NCBI GenBank assembly: GCA_015487755.1
Contig: WFPG01000302.1
Coordinates: forward strand, 1 to 9,526
Direction of reading: 5' to 3'
Length of the DNA stretch: 9,526 nucleotides
From: Acidobacteriota bacterium
GTDB taxonomy: Bacteria; Acidobacteriota; Holophagae; Thermotomaculales; Thermotomaculaceae
The position numbers and the translations under genes were made by a program. Positions 1-7,740 of this stretch are shown one piece after another. Each line of letters begins with the position of its first letter. Position 1 is the stretch's first letter. The notes under the pieces are model-generated. The model was given only the letters and a program-made list of their open reading frames with translations. It searched no databases and had not been told where the DNA came from.

Positions 1-38
1 ATAAAATTAAAATATCAATAAATTTTTGCGGAGGAGAT

Positions 39-1538
39 ATGGTTCACGGCGGGGCAGTTTTTTTAACCTTTGTTGTTTATCTTATTGCATTACTCATTAT
101 CGGCTATATAGGGGATAAAAAGTTTTCGAAATCTTATGAAGACTTTGTTGCCGCTGGTAAATCTCTTGGTGCAATTGTTACGGCCCTCTCTGCGGCGGCA
201 TCTTCCGAAAGTGCATGGGTAATGTTAGGATTGTCGGGATTAGGCTATAAAATGGGGCTCGCTGCTTACTGGGCTGCAATAGGATGTGTGCTTGGTTTCG
301 GTGTTAACTGGTTGTTTGTTATTGCTCCTGTGAGAAGATTATCGGGAAAACTTAAATCTCTTACTCTGGCAGATATGATAGAAGACAGCCTTGAAGATAG
401 AAAAAAGATATTGAGAATTATCGGAAGTTTGATAATTGTATTTTTTATGGGAGCGTATGTTGTTTCCCAGTTTATAGGGGCGGGAAAGACCTTTCAGGGC
501 ATGGAGATAATCCCTCAAAGCATGGTTAACTCTCTTCAGCATCTTGTAGGAAATGCATTTACTGTAAATGAGTACACATTAGGAGTTCTGATAGGCGCCA
601 TAATAATCGGAGCATACATTTTAATGGGCGGGTATGCGGCAGTTTGCTGGACAGACGCATTGCAGGGCTTTTTAATGGCTTTTATTCTAATAATATTACC
701 TATTTACGCTGTTTTTCAGGCAGGCGGGGTCTCAAATATAATGGCTGCTTTGAAGAGTGCAAACATTGACACCTTCTGGACAATACACGGAGCAACTTTG
801 TGGGGCAGTATAGGCTTTATTTTAGGGCAATTGGGAATAGGCCTCGGTTATCAGGGCATGCCTCATGTTGTGGTAAGGTATATAACTGTTAAAGATGAGG
901 AAGAAGGCAAAAGGGCCGGTTTGATAGCCACACTCTGGGCATTCTTTGTTCTATTCGGCTCGGTTACTTTAGGCATTGCCGCAAGGGCAATATTCCCTAA
1001 CCTTCCTGACCCTGAACAGGCTTTGCCGAAGTTTACCGCTCAATTCCTCCACCCTGTGCTTGCAGGCATTGTGCTTTCGGCAATTACCGCCGCAATTATG
1101 TCAACTGCCGACTCACAGTTGATGTACGCCGCAACAGCGCTTGTAAATGACTTATGGCTTAAAATTACCAAAAAGGATATTGATAGAAAAAAACTTGTTG
1201 TAATTACAAGGCTTGTAATTGTTGCAATGACTCTTATTGCTTTAATCATTGCACTTGAAAATGTTAAAGTGATTTATACCTTTGTGCTTTACGCATGGGG
1301 CGCTTTAGGTGCCGCATTTTCGCCTCTTGTTCTCCTGATTTTGTATGATAAAAGGTTTAATAAATGGGGAGCGCTTGCAAACCTTATTGTAGGGCCTGTT
1401 GTTGTAATTATCTGGAAGAATGTACCCGCTTTAAGCAGTGCATTATACGAGTTAATCCCCGGTTTCTTTCTTTCCTTAATAGCAGGCATTGTTGTCTCAA
1501 GGCTAACAGGTAAAAAAGAGAGGGAGTTGGTTGTTTAA
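39..1538 (+). CDS. putP: PutP-family sodium/solute symporter (sodium/proline type)
   Basis: This is a polytopic inner-membrane carrier of the solute:sodium symporter (SSS) family, about 12-13 hydrophobic helices in 499 residues, the usual PutP length. PutP takes up proline with Na+. Hallmarks seen: the TM1 block SAAASSESAW (51-60), the A-V-C-W-T-D block with Asp206 matching E. coli PutP Asp187, GMPHVVVRY (273-281), and the TM8 block with M-S-T at 354-356, whose Ser355/Thr356 match the Na2-site Ser340/Thr341 of PutP. The C-terminal ELIPGFF block is also PutP-like. Odd: where PutP has the functional Asp55-Met56 pair, this protein has Ser56-Glu57, so substrate or ion coupling may differ and proline is only the default guess. 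The ATG is preceded by GGAGGAG at 30-36, rather close. The stop codon directly abuts the next gene, suggesting an operon. The promoter lies left of the window. Confidence 0.85.
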   Translation: MVHGGAVFLTFVVYLIALLIIGYIGDKKFSKSYEDFVAAGKSLGAIVTALSAAASSESAWVMLGLSGLGYKMGLAAYWAAIGCVLGFGVNWLFVIAPVRRLSGKLKSLTLADMIEDSLEDRKKILRIIGSLIIVFFMGAYVVSQFIGAGKTFQGMEIIPQSMVNSLQHLVGNAFTVNEYTLGVLIGAIIIGAYILMGGYAAVCWTDALQGFLMAFILIILPIYAVFQAGGVSNIMAALKSANIDTFWTIHGATLWGSIGFILGQLGIGLGYQGMPHVVVRYITVKDEEEGKRAGLIATLWAFFVLFGSVTLGIAARAIFPNLPDPEQALPKFTAQFLHPVLAGIVLSAITAAIMSTADSQLMYAATALVNDLWLKITKKDIDRKKLVVITRLVIVAMTLIALIIALENVKVIYTFVLYAWGALGAAFSPLVLLILYDKRFNKWGALANLIVGPVVVIIWKNVPALSSALYELIPGFFLSLIAGIVVSRLTGKKERELVV

Positions 1539-2573
1539 ATGGGAAAGACATTAAGGGAGCAGTATCAGGAGATTGAAAAATCAATACTTTCCCCCTTTGC
1601 AACCCTTTCAAGTAAAAGCAAAGGCAGGGAAAGGCCTGAAAAAGAATGCAATATAAGAACCTGTTTTCAAAGGGACAGGGACAGGATTATTCACTCAAAG
1701 TCATTCAGAAGGCTGAAGCACAAAACTCAGGTTTTTCTTGCCCCTGTAGGAGACCATTACAGAACAAGGCTAACACATACACTTGAGGTGTCCCAGATTG
1801 CAAGGACTATAGCAAGGGCTTTAAGGCTGAATGAAGACTTAACCGAGGCAATTGCGTTAGGCCACGACTTAGGCCACACTCCTTTCGGCCATGCTGGGGA
1901 AAGTGTTTTAGACAGGCTTGTTGAGGGTGGGTTTAAGCATTATTTACAGAGCATAAGGGTTGTGAAATACCTTGAAAAAAAGGGGGAAGGGTTAAACCTT
2001 ACCTTTGAAGTTGTTGACGGAATTGGCAAGCATTCAAAGGGAAGAAGCGGGGATTTGGAAGGAAAAAGCCTTGATATTGCTACCTTTGAGGCAAAGGTTG
2101 TAAGGATTTCAGATATGGTTGCTTATTTAAACCATGATTTTGACGATGCTGTAAGGGCTGAGGTTGTCAGGGAAAACCAGTTGCCTGAAATAGTTTTAAA
2201 AAGGATAGGCAGGACAACAAGGGAGAGGATTAACACACTTGTAAACGACATTATCACTTTTACACTTGAGAATGAATACAAAGAAATCGGGATGTCCCCT
2301 GAAATAAAGGAAGCGTTCTTGATTTTTAAAGACTATATGTACGACAATATTTACTCAAACCAGAATGTTAAAAAAGAATTTATTAAATCTGAAAGGGTGC
2401 TTGAGTTTCTCTTTGAACACTATATGAAGCACTCTGAACAAATACCGAAGTTTTATTTTAAGAGAAATGAGCCTTTAGATAGAATTGTCGCTGATTTTAT
2501 TGCGGGAATGACAGACACCTTTGCCATAAACACCTTTGAGAAACTCTTTATCCCTCAAAGGTGGTTGTTTTAG
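1539..2573 (+). CDS. dgt: Deoxyguanosinetriphosphate triphosphohydrolase-like protein (HD superfamily)
   Basis: This is a cytosolic HD-domain hydrolase that splits dNTPs into deoxynucleoside and triphosphate. At 344 residues it belongs to the short bacterial dGTPase-like class rather than the ~505-residue E. coli Dgt. Visible signature: an N-terminal R-D-R-x-R-I-I-H-S-K-S-F-R-R-L-K-type block (45-60), the first metal His80 in RLTHTLEVSQ, the His-Asp pair H109-D110 in GHDLGHTPFGHAGE with H113 and H118, and the later metal Asp192 in RISDMVAY. H124 and the Q-S-x-R segment just after (about 127-130) also fit. All expected HD metal ligands are present, so it should be active. Substrate preference cannot be read from sequence; this class is often activated by other dNTPs. 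The ATG follows the putP stop with no gap (TAAATG), and a weak purine-rich stretch at 1517-1526 is the only Shine-Dalgarno-like sequence, so translation may depend on coupling to putP. Arg is coded mostly by AGG. Confidence 0.92.
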   Translation: MGKTLREQYQEIEKSILSPFATLSSKSKGRERPEKECNIRTCFQRDRDRIIHSKSFRRLKHKTQVFLAPVGDHYRTRLTHTLEVSQIARTIARALRLNEDLTEAIALGHDLGHTPFGHAGESVLDRLVEGGFKHYLQSIRVVKYLEKKGEGLNLTFEVVDGIGKHSKGRSGDLEGKSLDIATFEAKVVRISDMVAYLNHDFDDAVRAEVVRENQLPEIVLKRIGRTTRERINTLVNDIITFTLENEYKEIGMSPEIKEAFLIFKDYMYDNIYSNQNVKKEFIKSERVLEFLFEHYMKHSEQIPKFYFKRNEPLDRIVADFIAGMTDTFAINTFEKLFIPQRWLF

Positions 2574-2673
2574 TTTTGAAAAGTTAAAGGCTAATTAGAT
2601 TTAACAGTAATATCCCTTTAATTTTGTGAATAACGGTTCATTATCCATTATTTTTATAGTAATATTATATGGA

Positions 2674-2703
2674 TTGAAAAATTAAGTGCGTATTGATTAA
2701 AAA
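2674..2703 (+). promoter_or_regulatory. Candidate sigma70-type promoter for icd
   Basis: The 163-base gap between dgt and icd is the longest plus-strand intergenic stretch and is very AT-rich. Within it TTGAAA (2674-2679) and TAAAAA (2698-2703) are spaced 18 bases apart, which would place the transcript start about 15 bases before the ribosome binding site. The -35 matches consensus in five of six positions, the -10 in only four. A short inverted repeat, ATCCAT at 2643-2648 and ATGGAT at 2669-2674, touches the -35 and could be an operator, but six-base arms in such AT-rich DNA may be chance. No clear terminator for dgt was found here, so readthrough from putP-dgt is also possible. Confidence 0.3.
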
Positions 2704-2725
2704 ATAAAACGCCACAAAATAAATT

Positions 2726-2732
2726 AGGAGGT
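2726..2732 (+). promoter_or_regulatory. Strong ribosome binding site setting the GTG start of icd
   Basis: AGGAGGT lies four bases before a GTG codon at 2737. There is no ATG in frame until well inside the conserved enzyme (about residue 260), and the conserved N-terminal [10 protein letters not shown] block begins right after the GTG, so the GTG is the start. Confidence 0.85.
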
Positions 2733-2736
2733 ACAG

Positions 2737-4983
2737 GTGAATAAAATTATCTGGACAAAAACAGACGAAGCCCCTTACCTTGCGACATTTGCGTTGTTGC
2801 CGGTTATCAGGGGGTTTTTGAAAAAGGGCGGTATTGAGGTAGATTTAAAAGACATCTCTCTTGCAGGAAGAATTCTTGCAACATTTCCCGATTATCTTGA
2901 GGAATCTCAAAGGGTTCCCGACGATTTGGCTGAATTAGGTGAACTGGTGGAAAAGCCCGGCACAAAGATTATTAAGTTGCCGAACATCAGTGCATCAGTT
3001 GTTCAGTTGAAAGCGGCAATTGAAGAGTTGCAGAAGAAGGGATATAAAGTTCCCGATTATCCAGAAGAGCCTCAAACGGAAGAGGAAAAGAAGATTCACG
3101 AAAGATATGCGACATGTTTAGGCAGTGCAGTTAACCCTGTTTTAAGGCAGGGTAATTCAGACAGAAGGGCACCGAAAGCATTGAAAGAGTATGTTAAAAA
3201 GAACCCGAAAGCGGCAGGGTTGCCTTTAAAGGACTGGGAAAAGGATTCAAAAGCCCATGTTGCCCACATGAAAAAGGGTGATTTCTTTGAAAACGAAAAA
3301 TCCTTTACAGCCGACAGCCCCATGACGGTAAGGATTGAGTTTGTTGACAAAAACGGCAATGTAAAGGTTTTAAAAGAAAAACTTTCTCTTGAAAAGGATG
3401 AGATTTTAAGTTCAACATTTATCAGTGTTAAAGAGTTGAAAAAGTATTTTGAAGAAGAGATAAAAGACGCAAAAGAAAAAGATCTTCTTCTCTCATTACA
3501 CCTTAAAGCAACAATGATGAAGGTTTCAGACCCGCCTATATTCGGCCATGCTGTTACCACATTCTTTAAAGATGTTTTTGAAAAGTATGAAAAAGAGTTT
3601 AAAGAGATTGGCGTGAACCCAAACAACGGGCTTGTTGACCTTTACAAAAAGATTGAGAAACTCCCTGAAGAAAAACAGGAAGAGATAAAGAAAGCAATTG
3701 AAGAAGCATACAAAAACAACCCCGACCTTGCAATGGTTGATTCAGACAAGGGAATTACAAACCTTCACGCTCCCAACCTTGTAATTGTTGACGCTTCCAT
3801 GCCTGTCGTTATCAGGGAAGGCGGCAAGATGTGGGATAAAAACGGAGAGTTGAAGCAGACAAAGGCTTTAATTCCCGACAGAACATACGCAACCATGTAC
3901 AGGGAAATTGTTGAAGACTGCAAGAAAAACGGCAAGTTTGACAGGACAAAGATAGGCACTGTTCAAAATATAGGGTTAATGGCTAAAAAGGCGGAAGAAT
4001 ACGGCTCACACGACAAAACATTCCTTGCACCTGATGACGGAATTATAAGGATTGTTGACGAAGAAGGCAATGTTTTAACAGAGCACAAGGTTGAAAAATC
4101 CGATATATGGAGAGCATATCAGGCAAAAGACATTGCCGTTAAAGATTGGGTTGGCCTCGCAGTTCACAGGGCAAAGGTTACAGGAATGCCAATTGTTTTC
4201 TGGCTTGACAAAAACAGGGCTCACGATGCGGAATTAATCAAAAAGGTTGAAAAATACCTTAAAGATTACGACACAGAAGGGCTTGAGATTAAGATTTTAA
4301 GGCCTGTTGACGCAATGAAGTATACACTTGAAAGGTTCAGGGCAGGCAAAGACACAATTGCGGTAACAGGAAATGTTTTAAGGGATTACCTTACAGACTT
4401 ATTCCCCATTATTGAGATAGGCACAAGTGCAAAGGTTCTTTCAATTGTTCCCCTTCTTGCAGGCGGAGGATTGTTTGAAACAGGCGCAGGCGGCTCTGCT
4501 CCAAAGCATGTTGACCAGTTCCTTTCACAGGGACACTTGAGATGGGATTCCACCGCAGAGTTTAACGCCGTAGGCGCAACACTTGAATTTATGGCTCAAA
4601 AAGAAGGCCACAAAAAAGCGGGAGTTATGGGGAAGGCTGTTGAAAAGGCTGTAGGAAAACTCCTTGAAAACGAAAAATGGCCGGGAAGAAAGGTCGGCCA
4701 GTTAGACAACAGAGGCTCACAGGCTTACTTTATGCTTTACTGGGCTGAAGCACTTGCGGAACAGGATGAGGACAAAGAATTGAAAGAGGCTTTCAAACCA
4801 CTTGCGGAGAAAATGAAGGAAAGCATTGACACAATTATCAAAGAGATTGCAGACGCTGAAGGAAAGCCTGTTGACATTGACGGTTATTACTTCCCTGACG
4901 AAGACAAGGTTTTAAAGGCAATGATGCCAAGCAAAACACTTGTTTCAATCCTTGATGAGTATTTAGGGGAAAAGGTTTTCTAA
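2737..4983 (+). CDS. icd: NADP-dependent isocitrate dehydrogenase, monomeric type (IDH-II)
   Basis: This cytosolic TCA-cycle enzyme oxidatively decarboxylates isocitrate to 2-oxoglutarate, making NADPH. At 748 residues it is the large single-chain form (usually about 740), unrelated in length to the ~415-residue dimeric Icd. The substrate-binding block [18 protein letters not shown] (129-146) is intact, with Ser130, Asn133, Arg137 and Arg143. Further expected residues sit two positions later than recalled Azotobacter vinelandii numbering: Lys257, Asp352 in VDASMP, Tyr422 in EYGSHDKTF, Arg549-Asp550 and Asp554 (metal binding), and His591 and Arg602 in the NADP site, with Arg651 near the end. 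The constant offset argues for a complete, active enzyme without internal indels around the active site. It starts at GTG with a strong Shine-Dalgarno sequence. It appears to be its own transcription unit, ending at a hairpin shared with the convergent genes. NADP rather than NAD use is inferred from family and the His/Arg pair. Confidence 0.97.
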   Translation: MNKIIWTKTDEAPYLATFALLPVIRGFLKKGGIEVDLKDISLAGRILATFPDYLEESQRVPDDLAELGELVEKPGTKIIKLPNISASVVQLKAAIEELQKKGYKVPDYPEEPQTEEEKKIHERYATCLGSAVNPVLRQGNSDRRAPKALKEYVKKNPKAAGLPLKDWEKDSKAHVAHMKKGDFFENEKSFTADSPMTVRIEFVDKNGNVKVLKEKLSLEKDEILSSTFISVKELKKYFEEEIKDAKEKDLLLSLHLKATMMKVSDPPIFGHAVTTFFKDVFEKYEKEFKEIGVNPNNGLVDLYKKIEKLPEEKQEEIKKAIEEAYKNNPDLAMVDSDKGITNLHAPNLVIVDASMPVVIREGGKMWDKNGELKQTKALIPDRTYATMYREIVEDCKKNGKFDRTKIGTVQNIGLMAKKAEEYGSHDKTFLAPDDGIIRIVDEEGNVLTEHKVEKSDIWRAYQAKDIAVKDWVGLAVHRAKVTGMPIVFWLDKNRAHDAELIKKVEKYLKDYDTEGLEIKILRPVDAMKYTLERFRAGKDTIAVTGNVLRDYLTDLFPIIEIGTSAKVLSIVPLLAGGGLFETGAGGSAPKHVDQFLSQGHLRWDSTAEFNAVGATLEFMAQKEGHKKAGVMGKAVEKAVGKLLENEKWPGRKVGQLDNRGSQAYFMLYWAEALAEQDEDKELKEAFKPLAEKMKESIDTIIKEIADAEGKPVDIDGYYFPDEDKVLKAMMPSKTLVSILDEYLGEKVF

Positions 4984-5006
4984 TTTGAGAGTTTAATAAA
5001 AAAATT

Positions 5007-5032
5007 AAGGGGGCGTTCAGCCCCCTTTTTTA
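5007..5032. terminator. Bidirectional intrinsic terminator between convergent genes
   Basis: An eight-base-pair GC-rich stem, AAGGGGGC (5007-5014) with GCCCCCTT (5020-5027), encloses a five-base loop GTTCA. A T run (5026-5031) follows on the plus strand, and an A-rich stretch on the other side gives a T run on the minus strand. It terminates icd 24 bases after its stop. In the opposite direction it starts inside the last codons of the minus-strand gene, overlapping its stop at 5030-5032. Confidence 0.88.
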
Positions 5033-6088
5033 ATTGAAAGCCTCTATTGCCTTTTTAATCATCCAGTATGCTACAAAAAATCCTATTACAAAAACTATCA
5101 AGAAAAAGATAAAAGGAGAGTATTCGTTTACAACCTTTAAATCGGAAGGCTTGAAGTATGGGCTTAAATATCCCCTTCTCACAATATCCCTTACAAATGA
5201 CATAAAGAAAACAGTTAAAATGCCGAAGGTTGCCGTCATTTTCAAATTCTTCTTCCATGCAAAAACCAATGCCAGAATAATGAACAGGAGAGCCAATACA
5301 AAGATTACACTATGAATTCCGTTTCCGCCTAAAAACCCAGTTCTAATGTTTGAGGGGATTACAAGCAATTGCCATAAACCGAAAAGGATATTGATAATTG
5401 TAAACCAAAAGAAAACCTTTAACCCCAACTCTTTTCCGTATTCGGCAAGTTCAGGGTCTTTGTCCCTTTTCAACTGGGAGATTAAAGCAACATACAAACC
5501 GCCTATTGCCATTGCCCCGAATAAGTCGTGAAGGTATTTAGGAAGGAAAACCTTATCTGAAGAGGCAAGTATAGTTCCGCCCATATTGTTAAACCAATCG
5601 GAGAATTTTTCAGGCAATGTCATTAAAAGCATATTGTTTGTGAAGAAGTAGGCAATTACAATAAAAAGCAAAAATGCAATTAAAATCACCCACTTGCCAG
5701 CATTCCCTAACTTTTCAAAACTGAAATCGTAGTAATATGCAAGGTAATAACCGACAATTAAAATTGCAATAATTGAAATCCAGAACACAGCCATTAAAAC
5801 AGAGGATGTGTATAGGAATTGGCCGTACAGAACCTGCGCAAACAACAGGGGAGCAACCCCGAAGTTTACCGCGAAGGCTATCACAAGGGGAAGGAATACT
5901 GCTATGTGATGGGCAAGTTTTTTCTCTTTTTCTCCCCCTTTAAAGTGCAGGTAGGTCGCAATCCCTGCGGAGCCGAACATTGCGTTCATAAAAAGAAAGT
6001 GTATCGGTGTTGTTAAAAGCAAGAGCATTTGGAAGTATATCCATGAAACCTGTATTGTATCTGGATTCGGTATAAGGTTGTTAATCAT
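5030..6088 (-). CDS. Multi-helix membrane subunit, divergent CydA-core paralogue (subunit 2 of a bd-superfamily-like complex)
   Basis: This is a 352-residue integral membrane protein with about 8-9 hydrophobic helices and no cytochrome c motif. Database annotation would probably be hypothetical, but by eye it follows the CydA core. TTPIHFLF (26-33) matches the CydA block containing heme ligand His19, giving His30, with Gly nine residues later as in CydA. KYLHDLFGAMAIGG (184-197) matches the CydA block around the b558 ligand His186, giving His187. RDIVRRGYL (300-308) matches REAARRPYV in the neighbouring subunit and the CydA ExGRQPW motif, with Asp301 in place of Glu. His259 lies near where CydA has its b558 methionine and could be a substitute ligand. 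The acidic pair corresponding to CydA Glu99/Glu107 is absent. Its ATG overlaps the stop of the upstream gene (ATGA), behind AGGGGG at 6095-6100, so the two are translated together and likely form one complex. It occupies the position where CydB would be expected. Alternative: a purely structural or NrfD-like partner. Confidence 0.7.
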   Translation of the reverse strand: MINNLIPNPDTIQVSWIYFQMLLLLTTPIHFLFMNAMFGSAGIATYLHFKGGEKEKKLAHHIAVFLPLVIAFAVNFGVAPLLFAQVLYGQFLYTSSVLMAVFWISIIAILIVGYYLAYYYDFSFEKLGNAGKWVILIAFLLFIVIAYFFTNNMLLMTLPEKFSDWFNNMGGTILASSDKVFLPKYLHDLFGAMAIGGLYVALISQLKRDKDPELAEYGKELGLKVFFWFTIINILFGLWQLLVIPSNIRTGFLGGNGIHSVIFVLALLFIILALVFAWKKNLKMTATFGILTVFFMSFVRDIVRRGYLSPYFKPSDLKVVNEYSPFIFFLIVFVIGFFVAYWMIKKAIEAFN

Positions 6089-7608
6089 TTTACACCCCCT
6101 GAAAGTTTAAAGAGGTATTCGGTTAATGTATCTTTTTCCTGAGGTGTCCCGTTGTAAGGCGGCATTTCCGGGTTTAATTTTTCAAGCATATCAAGTGCCT
6201 TTCTTATCTTTGCCTTATCCCATCCTGAAATTAAATCCTCAAACTCTTCAGGCTCATGGCATGAAGAGCAATTATCTTCAAATATTGTTTTACCGTCAAG
6301 TTTTGCTTTTTCAACTTCTTTTATCTCTTTTCCCAATAAATCCCCCGCAATAAAAGCGGCCAGAGCCTTTGCTTCCTCTTCATTTCCCGCAAAGGGCGGC
6401 ATAAAGTACCTTACCTTGTGTATCTTTTCTATGTACTTTGTTAAGGCGGTATAACTCATTGATTTTGCCTTTTCTTTAATGTCATTGTTGAATCCGCCTA
6501 TTGTGTGGCATGCGTAGCATTGGTGTATAAATATCTCTTTCCCCGCAAGCCTTTTGTTTTCTTCTGTTATATTTCTTACGCTAACCCATTTGGCATTTTT
6601 CAAAAAACCTTCTTTTTGCAATTTAGGTAAATCTTTTTCAAAAATCATATTGGAATACATAACCTTGTTTATTACATAAGGCCTTCTTGCCGCTTCCCTT
6701 GTCCATTCAAAAGAGCCTATAATGAAAAATCCCGCAAGGAAGATTATTGCAGCAATGTACGCCTTGTTTAATGAAGGCTTAAGGTAAACAATCAAGCCTA
6801 AAACAAATGCAATAATTGAACTTGTAATAATCACTTTTGTCGTTCTTACTATTTCAGGCGATTTTCCCATTACAAGGGATTTTGCCTCAACAGGAAGAAC
6901 AGAAACATACCACAATGCAAAGGGAACCATTAAAACAATTGAGATTATTACCCATAAAGAAGAGTACTTTACAAACTTTTCTTTTGCCTCACTATTTTTA
7001 TAAAAAGAAAGCACAAACAAACCGAAAACCCCTGCCATTAAGAAACTCATAAAGGTTCTGAAAAAAACTGAAGGAAAGAATGAGGGATTAAAGAATCCGA
7101 GCCAGAATGAGTGGTGTTGTAGCCATTTTCCCGGTGTAAGCATAAAGTCTATTATTCCCGTAATAAGAAACAAACTCATCCATGCAGAGATAAAGTAAAT
7201 CCATCCTATTTTTAAGTGAGTTTTTCTATCCATTTTGCCGAATGTGTAGTAATAAACAAATGCCGCAATAATTTCAAGAACGAAGAATACCCATTCCGCA
7301 GCCCAGCCGAAAACAAAGTTGTGAATTAAAAAAGAAATTCCCCCGGGATTAACAAGAGCGGTAATAAACCATATTCCCACCCCTGTAATAGAGCCGAAAA
7401 CCATTGTGAGAAGTATGAAAAATTTTGCAAACCGCTTTGTAATTGAAAGCATCTCTTCACTTTCTTCTTTGTAAGCCTTTTTTTCAAGGGCTATAAGGTA
7501 AGCCCCGCCGCCTACCGCAAAGTGAGAGACAAAGACATGCACTATTGCAATAAAAGCGATAAGCGTCCCTCCGCCTATTGCGGGCAAAAACCAAACAGGA
7601 TAATTCAT
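6085..7608 (-). CDS. CydA-like membrane core fused to two cytochrome c domains (putative bd-superfamily oxidoreductase subunit 1)
   Basis: This 507-residue membrane protein has about 8-9 helices (1-315) followed by two class I-like cytochrome c domains. Domain one has C364-Y-A-C-H368 and a likely sixth-ligand Met403 in FMPPF; domain two has C447-S-S-C-H451 and Met482 in EMPPY. The membrane part resembles CydA of cytochrome bd: His24 matches His19, GSITG (72-76) matches the GVATG block, Glu105 and Glu112 lie where CydA has Glu99/Glu107, and REAARRPYV (304-312) matches the ExGRQPW block with Glu305 and Arg308. The b558 ligand His186 is replaced by Arg184, and the Q-loop region is only about 25 residues, so quinol binding as in CydA is unlikely. 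The family idea is an oxidase or related reductase fed by cytochrome c. The start is the ATG at 7608, six bases after AGGAGG; an earlier in-frame GTG at 7614 lies against the ribosome binding site. The heme domains should face the periplasm. The gene is coupled to the downstream subunit by a four-base overlap. Confidence 0.78.
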   Translation of the reverse strand: MNYPVWFLPAIGGGTLIAFIAIVHVFVSHFAVGGGAYLIALEKKAYKEESEEMLSITKRFAKFFILLTMVFGSITGVGIWFITALVNPGGISFLIHNFVFGWAAEWVFFVLEIIAAFVYYYTFGKMDRKTHLKIGWIYFISAWMSLFLITGIIDFMLTPGKWLQHHSFWLGFFNPSFFPSVFFRTFMSFLMAGVFGLFVLSFYKNSEAKEKFVKYSSLWVIISIVLMVPFALWYVSVLPVEAKSLVMGKSPEIVRTTKVIITSSIIAFVLGLIVYLKPSLNKAYIAAIIFLAGFFIIGSFEWTREAARRPYVINKVMYSNMIFEKDLPKLQKEGFLKNAKWVSVRNITEENKRLAGKEIFIHQCYACHTIGGFNNDIKEKAKSMSYTALTKYIEKIHKVRYFMPPFAGNEEEAKALAAFIAGDLLGKEIKEVEKAKLDGKTIFEDNCSSCHEPEEFEDLISGWDKAKIRKALDMLEKLNPEMPPYNGTPQEKDTLTEYLFKLSGGVK

Positions 7609-7614
7609 ACACAC

Positions 7615-7620
7615 CCTCCT
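7615..7620 (-). promoter_or_regulatory. Ribosome binding site fixing the start at 7608
   Basis: On the minus strand AGGAGG is followed by GTGTGT and then ATG. The GTG at 7614 directly abuts this Shine-Dalgarno sequence with no spacer and cannot use it, whereas the ATG has ideal six-base spacing. Confidence 0.8.
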
Positions 7621-7647
7621 AATACTTATTGATCCCTATTTGATTTA

Positions 7648-7653
7648 ATTATA
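7648..7653 (-). promoter_or_regulatory. Candidate -10 element for the CydA-like/partner operon
   Basis: Between the terminator of the multiheme gene and the ribosome binding site is an AT-rich stretch. It holds a perfect TATAAT on the minus strand at 7653-7648, about 40 bases before the start codon. No good -35 hexamer sits 16-18 bases upstream (the region reads CCTACCCGT), so an activator or alternative sigma factor may be needed, or the match is chance. Confidence 0.35.
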
Positions 7654-7686
7654 AATTATTTAACATTAAACGGGTAGGGGCTAAAC

Positions 7687-7717
7687 AAAAAAAAGCGGGG
7701 AATAAACCCCGCTTTTT
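7687..7717 (-). terminator. Intrinsic terminator after the multiheme cytochrome gene
   Basis: The stem pairs GCGGGG (7695-7700) with CCCCGC (7707-7712) around the loop AATAAA, extended by A/T pairs on both sides. Read on the minus strand it begins 24 bases after the cytochrome stop codon and ends in a run of eight Ts (7694-7687). It separates the cytochrome gene from the CydA-like operon, though leaky readthrough could still link them. It has a T run on the plus strand too, so it could act both ways. Confidence 0.88.
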
Positions 7718-7740
7718 AATTACACTATTTTAAACTATTA

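Noticed and set aside
2643..2674. Inverted repeat ATCCAT/ATGGAT as a dgt terminator
   Set aside because: Arms are only six bases, the 20-base loop does not pair further and no T run follows, so it is not a terminator; at best it is a weak operator candidate.
3096..3626. A 176-codon open frame antisense to icd
   Set aside because: It lies wholly inside the well-conserved isocitrate dehydrogenase, its product is Ser/Phe-rich as expected for the complement of Lys/Glu-rich codons, and no ribosome binding site or family resemblance was seen.
5034..5315. A 93-codon plus-strand frame opposite the subunit 2 gene
   Set aside because: It is a shadow of the membrane protein gene: Lys-rich, low complexity, and starting within the bidirectional terminator region with no separate promoter.
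7609..7614. GTG at 7614 as the start of the CydA-like gene
   Set aside because: It directly abuts the Shine-Dalgarno sequence, leaving no spacer; the ATG at 7608 has correct spacing and precedes the conserved membrane start.
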